From an uncultured Bacteroidales bacterium (GTDB taxonomy: Bacteria; Bacteroidota; Bacteroidia; Bacteroidales; P3), in assembly GCA_905236645.1 (NCBI GenBank), contig CAJOMZ010000008.1, positions 1-48,550 of the forward strand: a stretch of DNA of 48,550 nucleotides, given 5' to 3'. Below, one piece after another: positions 7,452 through 18,500 of the stretch (position 1 is its first letter; every line of letters begins with the position of its first letter). A program made the translations under genes and the position numbers. Under the pieces are notes generated by a model that was given only the letters and a program-made list of their open reading frames with translations, was not told the DNA's origin and made no database searches.

Positions 7452-7577
7452 TTTAAAGGTTTACAAAGGTTTAAAGGTTTGCAAAGGTTTAAAGGTTTGG
7501 AAGGATAAAGGGCAGGAAGGTTAGAAGTGTTGGAGAGTTTAAAAGGGCAGGAAAGTTTAGGGGGGGTGAAAGGTTTA
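7452..7577 (+). repeat. AAAGGTTT-type purine-rich simple repeat
   Basis: Degenerate tandem AAAGGTTT / GCAAAGGTTT / GGAAGG units with almost no C on this strand. Shorter versions of the same motif occur at about 5770-5796 and 38145-38175. No reading frame here resembles a protein. Confidence 0.75.
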
Positions 7578-7595
7578 AGAGTGTTCTGCGAGATT

Positions 7596-7690
7596 TCATC
7601 GAGCAATTCGTTCAATTCGATTAATTCGTAGTTAAAGCATCCCGTGTCCGAAGAAATATAAATTCGTTCAATTCGATTAATTCGTGGTTA
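7596..7690 (+). repeat. AATTCGT-type intergenic repeat, two units
   Basis: Two units with the core AATTCGTTCAATTCGATTAA followed by TTCGT(A/G)GTTAAA. The block begins GAGATTTCATCGAGC, exactly like the larger block at 8164. Noncoding. Confidence 0.8.
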
Positions 7691-7730
7691 AAAAACCGTC
7701 TCCAGCCGCCGTTTTATGCCAATTTCCTTA

Positions 7731-7924
7731 TAACGTCCATACTTGCAGCGGTTTACGCAGAAAACACCCTCATTTTCGCCCCGTTTTGTAACCGTCTCAT
7801 TCCCAGCCCTTCAAGGTACCAACTCCGTCCGTTGTACAATATATGTACAATACTTGTACAATATTTGTACGTTTACCAATTGTACATATATTGTACAAGT
7901 AATTGTACAACGACCGGAGTTGGT
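7731..7924 (+). repeat. TGTACA inverted-repeat element, copy 1
   Basis: Two parts. The left part (7731-7817) is a unique sequence, beginning TAACGTCCATACTTGCAG. The right part (7818-7924) is a near-palindrome bounded by ACCAACTCCGTCCGTTGTAC and its near-complement, and it contains seven TTGTAC/TGTACA motifs around a core TTTGTACGTTTACCAATTG. The same two-part element recurs inverted at 29069-29266. No ORF in it resembles a known protein. It may be a MITE-like nonautonomous element or a structured intergenic repeat; which one is not decided by this sequence. Confidence 0.85.
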
Positions 7925-8054
7925 ATGGTGCGGATGCGGTTGTGCCGTTTGGTGTTTTCCGTGTTGCTGTGCCGGGTGCCGCCACCCGTTTCCGCGGCGG
8001 TGTATGCGCAGCTGTGGGGCACTCCTCCAGAGTGCTGTTGATGTAGCGTAGGCA

Positions 8055-8104
8055 CCGCAGGTCGGAACGACCTGCGGTTATTGAGCGGCGACGCTTTCAG
8101 CGTC
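8055..8104. repeat. Twin GC-rich hairpins
   Basis: CCGCAGGTCG-GAA-CGACCTGCGG (8055-8077, perfect 10-bp stem), then GACGCT-TTC-AGCGTC (8090-8104, perfect 6-bp stem). No T-tract follows, so they are not typical terminators. They look like a small REP-like palindromic unit. Confidence 0.7.
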
Positions 8105-8159
8105 AGCATTTTCCGGTTAATTTCCGGCAATCCCTATTCCAAAAAGGTTTCAGTGTTTT

Positions 8160-8376
8160 CAGCGAGATTTCATCGAGCAATTCGTCCAATTCGTGTAATC
8201 CGTGGTCAAAGCGTTCCGTGCCCGATGAATTGGCAATTCGTCCAATTCGTTTAATTCGTGGTCAAAGCGTCCGTGCCCGATGAATTGGCAATTCGTCCAA
8301 TTCGTGTAATTCGTGGTTAAAGCGTTCCGTGCCCGATAAATTGGCAATTCGTTCAATTCGTTTAATTCGTGGTTGA
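8160..8376 (+). repeat. AATTCGT-type tandem repeat, period about 56 bp
   Basis: About four units of CAATTCGTCCAATTCGTGTA, then ATTCGTGG(T)TAAAGCGTTCCGTGCCCGATGAATTGG. The phrase CCCGAT recurs at 8221, 8276 and 8332, giving a period of 55-56 bp. Units differ by a few point changes and there are no unique spacers, so it is not CRISPR. With 7452-7924 it fills most of the gene-free stretch 7389-8747. Confidence 0.85.
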
Positions 8377-8474
8377 AGTCGGTCCGTCCAGTCCGTGGTC
8401 TCCTTTGTGTGATTCGTCGCCGTGCCGCTTTTTTAACTTTTTGGCGTCGCGACGTTGCGCCGGTGCAAAAAAAT

Positions 8475-8505
8475 TTTGCTGTTTCAAAAAGTTTGCGTAT
8501 TTTTG
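8475..8505 (+). promoter_or_regulatory. Strong Bacteroidota promoter upstream of the toxin-antitoxin pair
   Basis: TTTG (8475-8478), exactly 19 bp, then TATTTTTG (8498-8505), followed by CA. It is a full consensus match. The first substantial gene downstream is the MNT gene at 8748. Confidence 0.8.
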
Positions 8506-8512
8506 CAGCCTA

Positions 8513-8747
8513 TACAAACTCCTATGAAACTATAGCGCCGGCGTTGGCCGATTGTCGCGTAACTACTTTAAGACTATTTGATTAAGTAAGCCGTGCCTCT
8601 GCGTGGGATAATGCGTGCGATGATGCTTGGAGACAGCGAAATTCTTTATTTCCCTTGCTTTTGGGAGGGAAAACGGTAAATATAAGATAGTAAGAAATGT
8701 TAAATATTTATAATTATTAATAGTCAAACAACAAATAATTGCAGTCG
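8513..8747 (+). other. Long untranslated leader before the MNT gene
   Basis: About 235 bases between the promoter and the MNT start with no convincing ORF; the only early ATG (8524) opens M-K-L and stops. The last 60 bases are very AT-rich. It contains TTTCCC...GGGAGGGAAAA at about 8653-8676, able to form a small hairpin. It could be a regulatory leader or a small RNA; no known RNA family is recognised. Confidence 0.4.
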
Positions 8748-9062
8748 ATGATGCAGTCGCAGGTCATACAAAGGATAACAGAGCTTGGGCACAGGATTTT
8801 GCCCGAGGGCTCGTCGTTGTGGCTTTACGGCTCTCGCGCGCGTGGCGACGCCCGCCCCGACAGCGATTACGATCTGCTGATATTGCTTGACAAAGATAAA
8901 ATCAACAGCAAAGACACAGAATACAGTTTTACGTTTTTTATGGACGGCCTGAATGTGGGCGAAGAAGTCAACGCCCACATATACACAAAGAACGACTGGA
9001 GCAAGTGGGCCGGCGCTCCGTTTAACGAGAACGTGGAAGAGGATAAAATAGTGTTGATATGA
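8748..9062 (+). CDS. mntA: MNT-domain nucleotidyltransferase antitoxin (MntA-like)
   Basis: 104 residues from ATG 8748 (the TTG at 8739 is a weaker alternative). Minimal DNA polymerase-beta-like nucleotidyltransferase: the G-S-R-A-R-G-D motif (about residues 28-34) and the metal-binding S-D-Y-D (about 39-42) are intact, with a hydrophobic strand after it. In characterised type VII pairs, MntA adds AMP to the HEPN toxin to neutralise it. The stop overlaps the HEPN start by 4 bases (ATGA), so the pair is coupled. The active-site acidic residues are present, so it is likely functional. Confidence 0.88.
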   Translation: MMQSQVIQRITELGHRILPEGSSLWLYGSRARGDARPDSDYDLLILLDKDKINSKDTEYSFTFFMDGLNVGEEVNAHIYTKNDWSKWAGAPFNENVEEDKIVLI

Positions 9063-9457
9063 GTTTGGATGCTGTCAATAGAATGTTGCTTGTGAACAAG
9101 CAGATGGAAATGTCGTGCAGTGCTATGCAGGACGCCGAACTGTTGCTCAGGGAGAGAAGAGCCAACTCGGCGGCTGGCCGGATTTATTATTCCGTCTTTC
9201 ACGCTGTGTCGGCATTGCTGATATATGACGGTATCCGAATCAAGTCACACAAAGGGGCATACACTATGTTTTGCCTGCATTATGTCAACGCAGGCAAAGT
9301 CCCGCAAGAGTATGGCAAATGGTATCGTGATTTGGAATTGATGCGTGAGGAGAGCGATTATAACTGCTTCTACAACGTAGAGGCCGACGAGCTTGAACAA
9401 AAACTCGACTCCGCCAAAGAGATGATAGAAACCATAGCGAAAATGATTAAAGACTAA
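9059..9457 (+). CDS. hepT: HEPN-domain toxin (HepT/UPF0332-like)
   Basis: 132 residues, all-alpha. The HEPN motif is seen as R41-I-Y-Y-S-V-F-H48 (Rx6H), in the context S-A-A-G-R-I-Y-Y-S-V-F-H-A-V typical of UPF0332-type HEPN proteins. Family members are RNases kept inactive by the partner nucleotidyltransferase. The nearby tyrosines Y43/Y44 are candidate AMP acceptors, by analogy only. No terminator separates it from the giant surface-protein gene 61 bases downstream. Confidence 0.85.
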   Translation: MSLDAVNRMLLVNKQMEMSCSAMQDAELLLRERRANSAAGRIYYSVFHAVSALLIYDGIRIKSHKGAYTMFCLHYVNAGKVPQEYGKWYRDLELMREESDYNCFYNVEADELEQKLDSAKEMIETIAKMIKD

Positions 9458-9518
9458 ATCCCGAAAAAACAAAAATAAATCAATAGTTAACTTAATTACT
9501 AACCAACATCAAAACACA

Positions 9519-12500
9519 ATGAAACGTAAAAGTACTTTTTTGCGGACGTTTGCACTCCTGGCGCTGTTGCTGCCGTGGACGCTGCAGGCACAGAACGCGA
9601 AGGTGAGCGAGTACGACTTTGAGGTCGGCACCGCTGCCTACACGTCGATTGCAAGTACGGAGACGGCGTGGACCCAGGCAGATGTCACTGCCGGTCACGT
9701 GGACGTTACGTTGCCGTTTGCTATGTACCTGGGCGAGAACCAGGCCGCCGCAAACAGCACGGTCAGCGTCTATCCTGACGGTCACGTCGAGCTCAATGGC
9801 CTCACTGGTGCGGAGATTGCCCCGTTGCAGTATAGCGCAGGCTATCAGGTGACGACAACCTCCATCTACCACCAGCAGACCGCGGCCAACGAGATGACCA
9901 TTGAATGGCGCAAGGTCGTTGCCAACGGCAACGTCCTCAGCTTCCAGTTGAAGCTGGCCGACAATGGCACCATCAAGTTCTGCTACGGCCCGATGGGTAT
10001 GAGCTCCAGCATCAATGTCTTCGCCGGCATTCAGGCCGACGGTTACATCTTCCGCGTCGGCGGAAGCAGCTGGGACGAGATTACCCGCTACACTTCGGGC
10101 ATCACTACTCGTGCCCTCAACGGCACTAACCATCCGGCTTACGACATCAACACCGGTGTCGGTGCGGTCTACACCTTCACGCTGCCTGCCTGCGTGAAGC
10201 CTACGGCAATCACCGCCAACGCTACGGCTTGGAACACCGTCCAGGTTGGCTGGACTGTAGCCGTGCCTGGTGTCAAGTATCAGGTCGCCTACAGCACCGA
10301 GCCTGACTTTGACGCCGATGCCGCCAACTTCCCCGCTTCGCAGATTGTCACCGTCAACGATGGCGCTGCTACAACTGCCGAAGTCACCGGACTTTCCAGT
10401 TCGACCACTTACTACTTTGCCGTCCGCACGTTCTGCGACGCCACTACCCCCTCCGGTTGGCTTTACAAGACTACCGGCACTGCTACTCCCCAGTCCTGCC
10501 CCTCGCCGGCTCTGAGCAACTTCAGCCTCAATGCTGCAGGCGTTGCAAGCTGGACACTGAGCAGCTATCCCAACATCGCTACTGTCGATATCTATTATAG
10601 CACCGAGAACGTTGCCCCCGATGCCGAGACCGCTCCGAGTGTTGCCGGCATTGCTGCAACTACCACCGGGTATGACCTCACCACTCAGAACCTTGAAGGT
10701 GCTACGACCTATTATGTATGGTTCCGCGGTCACTGCACCGTCGATGGTGGTAGCAACACCAACTGGGTTGGCAGCCGCAGCTTCACCACTCCGTGCAGCG
10801 CGATAACCATTACCAACGACAATGTGTATTCAGAGAATTTCAACGGCTACACAGGTAATGCTACATCTACTTCAGCACCAAGTGGCTATCCAAACCACAC
10901 AATGCCCTTATGCTGGAGTTTCTTGAATATGAGCAGCTCGTCATCAACATATCCTCAAATGTTCTTGACGTCGTACACTACCTATGCCGTGTCGGGCAAC
11001 TGCTTGTTCTTCAAGTCGAGCAATACCACACCCGCGTATGCCGTACTGCCTCTGTTCACCAACAATATTGAGACTCTGCAATTGTCCTTCACTTATCGTA
11101 ATGAGGGTGTTTCTACAAGCAACGGAACCTTGTCGTATGGATATATGACCAATCCTTCAGATGCATCTACATTCGTCGAAGTCCAATCTTTGTCGCAAAC
11201 CACTACTAAAACCATTGTTGAACACAACTTCAATAACGACGGCGTCAGTGGAACAGGGAAGTACATTGCCTTCAAATACACCGGAGGTACGAACAGCAAC
11301 TATTACCTTTCTATTGACGACGTGACAGTGGGATTGATTCCTACCTGCATCAAGCCCACCATCAGCAGCATTACCCGCGACGGCCTTGTCACTTGGACAG
11401 CTGTCGACGGTGCCGCTTCGTATGAGATTGTGTGCGTGCCTACTGGCGACGATGTCAGCACAGGCACTATCGTCAATGCAGGCACCGGTACCAGCTATCA
11501 GCTGACAGGCCTCGAGAGCAATACCACCTACGATGTCTATCTGCGTAGCTATTGTTCGGCAGACGACCAATCCCGTTGGTCGACAGCCTATACGTTCACT
11601 ACCGCTTGTATGGCATTGGATCTGCCTTACAGCGAGAACTTCGACAACTATAGCTATCCTACCTATCCTTATTATGGACCCGCCACTCTTCCCGACTGCT
11701 GGGAGTACATCAACAACGGTACCAACAATACCTTCACGTCGGGCACGTCGGCCTATTTCGGTGGTGTGGTGCGTTATTCAAGCACAAGCAGTTATGGTGC
11801 TTTGACGGCTAACAACCCATACTTCGGTATGTACAGCTACTACAGCACAACGGCTACCAACACCACAATGCTTCAGCGTGGTAGTTTGAAATATGCATTG
11901 TTGCCGAAATTCACTACTCCTCTGAGCAATGCAATGGTTTCATTCCAATATAAGATGAGTACTGCCAATGCTACCAGCTATCTCTATCTCGGATATGTAA
12001 TCAACGATGATACATCCACGTTCCAGACACTGGCCACCTACAATTCTACGACTACCGTTCAGTCAGTCGAGGAACTGGTGTTGGCTTCATTGAACGACAA
12101 CATCCCCGCTGGTGCTCGTCTGGCCCTGAAGTGGAAAGCCGGAACAACGGGTATTTGGTGCGGTATCGACAATGTCGTTGTCAATGTTGCACCTACCTGC
12201 TTCAGACCTTTGAATCTTGCTTCAAGCGCTGTGACCTCGACCACCGCTACGCTGAGCTGGACCAGCACTGGTGCCGCCCAGTATGAGGTGAAGTATGGTC
12301 CCAGTGGCTTTGTCCCTGACAACGAAGGGAACTCCGTAATTGTAAACGCTACTTCATCAATGATTCTCAACTATCTTGATGTGTCGACAGATTACGATGT
12401 TTATGTTCGTTCGCTTTGCGCCGGTGAGGATCCTTCGGAATGGAGCAATGTTTGTATGTTCAAAACAAAATGCCCCGTCGGTGGAGAGATCTCGTTAGGA

Positions 12501-15500
12501 GACCATACGGCCCAGAACGATTATCTCCCATTCAATGGTTATTATAAATATTCTGTTACAGAGCAGATCTATACACCCACTGAAATAGGTGGAGCCGTAA
12601 CAATACATAGTATATCTTATAATGTTCTTCAGGCTAATACTGCCGACAGAAATCCTGTAGATATTTATCTGCTTGAAACAGACAAGCAGACTTTCAGTAG
12701 TGCCTCTACTGCCTCTGAATGGGTCTCTGTTGCCAGTTTGACTCCCAACTATACTGGAGTTGCTGCTGGAAGTTCGACAGGATGGAAGACTATCGAGTTG
12801 ACAACTCCGTTTGAGTATTCTGGTAATAACAACTTGTTGGTTGTGTTTGTTAATAGGACGGGTGACTATCATAGCCACGAGTATATTGGAACAATTCCTG
12901 CCAATGGCAACCAAGCCATATACGCATATCAGGATGGTAGCGCTCTCACACCTGAGAATGCCACCACTGCTTCGTCCAAAGGTACTCAGACTGTAAAGAA
13001 CAACTTTATCTTCAATATGGGCGATCCTTGCCTCAATCCTTGTGCAGCTCCGTCGGTTGTTATCAGTGGTTCGCAGTCGGGCGACTTTGCTGTTGCCGTG
13101 CTGACCTTTACCGACAACAGCGGCGAGGCTACCCCGACCTTCGGTTACAAGTGCGGTCTGAAGGGCTTTGACCCCACATCGGTTACCGGCACCACGACCA
13201 CCAGCACCACTGCTTCGATTGGCAACCTTGCCGGCAACACGGAGTATGACCTCTATGTCTACGCCGTGTGCGGTGGCACGGATGGTGAAATGGTGCGCTA
13301 CACCTTCACCACTCCTATGGTATACGCTTGCAAACCGCAGGCCAACTTTGCAGCAAGCAATGTTACCTACACCAGCGCTACGGTGACTTGGGAGCAGCTT
13401 GACCCGAACCAGACTCCTGAGAGCTGGACGGTGCGCTTTGCCGACCATCAGATTGCCGATATGAGTGCAGCCGCCACCACCGAGTACACCGAGTCGACGG
13501 TTACAACCCCGACTCTTGCACTGACAGGTTTACATAATGGTAATACATATTATATATATACAAAGGCTACCTGCAATGCTCTCGATGTCAGCCCCGACTG
13601 GACAGAGTTCAGCTTCACTACCAATACCGTTATGGCTCCTGACGCTATTGCTTTCAGCAACGTCACCAACCGTACTGCCGATATGAGCTGGACCGACAAC
13701 AACACTCCTGCTACCAACAACTATACGGTACGCTATGCCGACCATCAGATTGCCGATATCGACAACGCTGCCGCCACCGAGTATACCGAGCTGACGCTTA
13801 CCAGTGCCCAGTATGCTTTCACGATGAGCAACCCGTTGGATCCGGCAGTTGGCTACTATGTCTATGTCCGCGCCAATGCAGGCGATGAACACAGCGTTTG
13901 GACGGTAGGAACCGTCAATACACTCTGCCCCGCACCGGTTGATGTGGCTATGGGTGATGCTGATTCTTATATGCAAGGCTTGCCTGTATATAACTTTTAT
14001 GATTATTCAATCTCCGAGCAAATTTACACTGTTGACGAGTTAGGCGGTGCCAATACCTATAGTACTATTTCTTACTATGTAGAGGCCACCGGCACCGACC
14101 GCAACCCTGTTGTTATCTATATGGGCGAGACCAACAAGAGTTCGTTCAGCAACAGCAGTGACTGGGTCCCTGCCAGCAGCTTGACGCAAGTCTACTCAGG
14201 CAACCTTGTTACCTCGCAGACTGGTTGGCAAACTGTAGTGCTTGATATACCTTTCAATTACACAGGCAATGGCAACCTTATTGTAATGTTCGACAACAAT
14301 GATGGTGTCTACAATGGACAGCCCACATTTGGTGTTATCAACACTGACGATTACCAGTCGTTGTGGAATCGCCGAGATAATACCGATTACAATCCGAACG
14401 ACCTTTCTGGTATAACATCTTATAACTTCACAACTATCAAGAACAACTTTGTCTTTGGCGGTTGCGACGCTACCGTTACCTGCATACCTCCGACGAATGT
14501 TACTGCACAGGTGAGCAACACCAACGAGGTTACCCTGACCTGGGCTACCCGCGAGAATCTGGTGCCTGTACCCACCACCTTCGAGGTCCGCTACGATGTG
14601 GCTGGCACTGCTGCCAATGACTGCGCCAATGTCATTACCGACATCACCGCCCTCAATGCTACCTTCAGCAACGGCCTGGTGAAGGAAACCGACTATGTGG
14701 CTTACGTGGCCAGCAAGTGCGGCAACGGCGATTACAGCCCGTGGCAGAGAGTGACCTTCACTACGAACCCCACCTGCTGGGATCCTACCGCTTTGTCTGC
14801 TTCGTTGGTTACCTCCAACAGCGTCACTCTGACTTGGACCAACAACACCACTGTTCCCGCCAACAAGTGGCAAGTCTCCTACGCTGAAGGCGACCTCGCC
14901 GATGCCGAGAACGGCACGATGGTTGATGCCACCACTACTGAAGGCACTGATATTACCGGCCTGAAGCACTCAACCCTCTACACCTTCTATGTCCGCGCTA
15001 CCTGCGACGAGACTGGCGAAGATGTGGGTCACTGGGTCGGTCCGTACCGCACTTATACCGAATGCGGCGCTTGGACTGCCGACGAACTGCCTCTGACTGA
15101 GGACTTCTCGTTCTACAACACGACAAGCAACCTGCCGCAGTGCTGGAGCAAGATGCCTACCAGTGGCTCTTATCCCCGCTCGACCAGCGGCTACCTGCAT
15201 TTCTACAACAACAGCACGACGACCGACTTCTATACAGTTCTGCCCGAGGTGAGCGTTGACGCCAACACCCTTGATGTTGCCTTCGACCTCTATTTCGATA
15301 TGGCGGACAGCCTGATTGTCGGTGTGATGAGCGACCCTGCAGATGCTTCGACATTTTCACCGGTTGTGACCCTCTACTCGGCTGACTATAATTTATATGA
15401 ATACAATAATGTTACAGCTCAGCTGGCCGACTATACCGGAGCTGGTCACTATGTGGCCTTCAAGGTTGCCGGAACCAACAGCGATGCTTACATTTATGTT

Positions 15501-18500
15501 GACAACCTGACGCTGAAGGTGCGCGAGGCTTCGCATCCGCTTGCCGACAACGGCGAGACCGTGGCCCTCTGCGACGAGTATCTGATACCTACTATCAGCG
15601 ACCAGACCAATACCTATAGCCCCAACCTCAACGCCACCTATATCATCAATCCTGCCGAGGCCGGCAAGGTTCTGAAACTGAAGGGTGACTATAACCTTGA
15701 GTATGGCTATGACTTCCTCGATGTCTATGAAGGCACTGGTGCCGACGCTACCCTTGTTGCCACCCTGACCGGCAAGGGCAACTATGAGTACAAGACCAGC
15801 AGCTTTGACTGGGCTGCCAAGGGCGGCTTCAAGCTCGTCTTCCGCACTGACGGCGACAACGCTATGCCCAACCTCAACGGCTTCCACTTCCTGGCTACTT
15901 GCGAGTGCCCCGAGATGGTTCCCGAGACCGAGGAACTGACTGCCGAAGCCAACGGTACCTACACTTGGACCGCTCCCAACGGCGACGGCAACACCTATAC
16001 GCACAATGTGGTCCTCACCGGCCTCACCTATGGTGATCCCGAAGAGACCGTCGACGACATCGTCAATACCTACAGCTACACTCAGGCCAACGTTGCCGGT
16101 TGCGACAGCATCAACAAGGAAATGACCTTGACGCTGCACCCGACCTACAACAAGACCTATGACGCTGAGATATGCCAGTACGAGACCTTCTCGTTCTATG
16201 GCAACGAGTATTCCACTACCGGTACCTACACCGTCAACCTGACTTCGAAGGATGGTGCCGACAGCGTCGCTACCCTGAACCTGCAGGTCCACCAGGCTCC
16301 TACCGTTGCTATCAACTACAACGGCCGTGCCGTCACCACCGTCGAGAACTTCTGCGACAATGCTGATATGGCTCTGCTGGCACGTAGCAACATCGCCGGC
16401 GCTACCTTTGTATGGGACGACAACAGCACTGACGCCAACCGCGTGGTCAACCCGCACGAGAGCAACACCTATACTGTTGTTGCCACCGAGCCTACCTATG
16501 GCTGCTCGAGCTTGACAGCTTCTGTGACTGTTACCACCACTCCGGTGCCCGAGTTGAGCATTGCTGCCACCGATAGCGTTATCTGCCGTGGCGAAAGCAC
16601 CACGCTGACGCTCACCGATGCCAACAACACCAATGCTTCCTATACTTGGAGCAACAACCAGACTGGCAACAGCATCACTGTGACCCCCACCGAGACTACT
16701 ACCTATACCGCCACGGCTACCACCACCACCGGTGCCTGCGTCGCCACGGCTGAGTATACCGTCATCGTCAACCAACTGCCCGTTGTGACTGCTCAGACTT
16801 CGGTAAGAACTATCTGCTCCGACAGCATCATCACACTGACCGCTACCGATGTTGAGGGCTACAGCTATCAGTGGAGCACCGGTGCCACTACCGCATCCGC
16901 TACCACCGTGGCTACTGCTACCTCTGACTATACTGTCACCGTTACCGATGCCAACGGCTGCGTCAATGAGTTCACCACCGCCACCGTCACCGTGCGTCCT
17001 TCCTATGAGCGCGACGTGACTATGGATGTGTGCTACACTCAGAACCCCTACACCTGGGGCGCACAGCAGCTGACTGCCGACGGCAACTACGACCAGATGT
17101 TCACCGCCACCAACGGCTGCGACTCCTTGATACACTTGGCCTTCACCTTCCAGCAGATGTCGGTGTTCAACACACCGCGCGAGGTCTGCGAGGGTACTGT
17201 CCTGACTTGGGGTCCGGAGACCGTCACGGCTACAGAGAACACCGTTGTCAGCTACATCCTGAATGCTGGCGACATCGATCCTGACAACAACGTCCTTGAG
17301 TGCCCGGCTCAGTACAATCTGAACCTTACTGTGAACCACCCCACTGCCTCGAGCTTCGAGCGCACCGTGTGCGACAGCACTACTTGGAATGTCAGCGGCC
17401 TCACCTACTATGAGAGCGGCGCTTATCCCTACACCCTGGCTACCACCAAGGGCTGCGACAGCGTCGTTACGATGAACCTCACCGTCAACTACCACGTGTT
17501 CACTGAAGAAACTGTTGAGCACGCTTGCGACAGCTACACCTGGAACACTGAGACCTACACCGAGCCTGGCGACTATGTACAGTCCTTCACCGGCTATCAG
17601 TGCGACAGTACCAGAACGCTGCACCTCCTGGTCGTTGACAATACCACATACGGTACTGACAATATCCTCTTCTGCGGCGACACCGCATCCTGGATTGCCG
17701 GTAACACTGGCTACACCTGGATTGACGGCGAAACCTACACGATGAGCGAGACCGAAGGCAACATTACCTACACTCTGGTTGGTGCCAATGTGAATGGTTG
17801 CGACAGCGTCTCTACCCTCAACCTGACCCTCAACCCCGTTGCCGAGGTTATGAACTGGGCTAACGTTACAGCTTGCGATGAGTACTCTATCGATACCATC
17901 TCTTGCGACGGCGTCCGTGGCACCAAGTATATCAACCAGAGCGGCGATTACTGGTTCCGTACACCCACCGAGGTTGCTGGCCGCGATGTGCTGACCCGCA
18001 TCCACCTCACCGTCAACCGCTCCTCCTACCACACCAATGTTGTTACAGCTTGTGTGCCTTACGAGTGGAAGGTGCTTGTCGGACAGGACGAAGAGACCGG
18101 CAACGATGTTTACTACACCGTAGGTACCTATAACGAAGACAGCTATGTCTCGTTCCAGATGCCCGACCAGTACAGCGCTAACGGCTGCAACCACATCGAA
18201 GTGCTGCGCCTGACGGCTCTGATGCCTACCGTTGAGACCACAGAGGCTACCATCTGCCAGAATGGAAGCTGGACATCGCCTGACAGTAGCATAACCTATA
18301 ATGGTGATGAGCTTGAGATTGGTGAGAACACCAAGATCTGGAACCGCTCCACCAACGAGGCTGGCTGCAACCTTGACAAGAAGGTCGTCCTGACTGTCAA
18401 CCCGGTTTACAACGCTACGGCTGAGCTTACCTTCTGCGAAAGCGAGTTCACCAACAACCAGCTCAGCGTTGCCAACGCCCTCAATGCCGAGGATACTCCC

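Noticed and set aside
8160-8376. CRISPR-like array
   Set aside because: Units are near-identical through their whole 56-bp length with no unique spacers, and no cas genes are nearby.
7389-8747. tRNA, IS element or transposase remnants in the gene-free region
   Set aside because: No cloverleaf with conserved T-loop and no transposase-like motif was seen in any frame.
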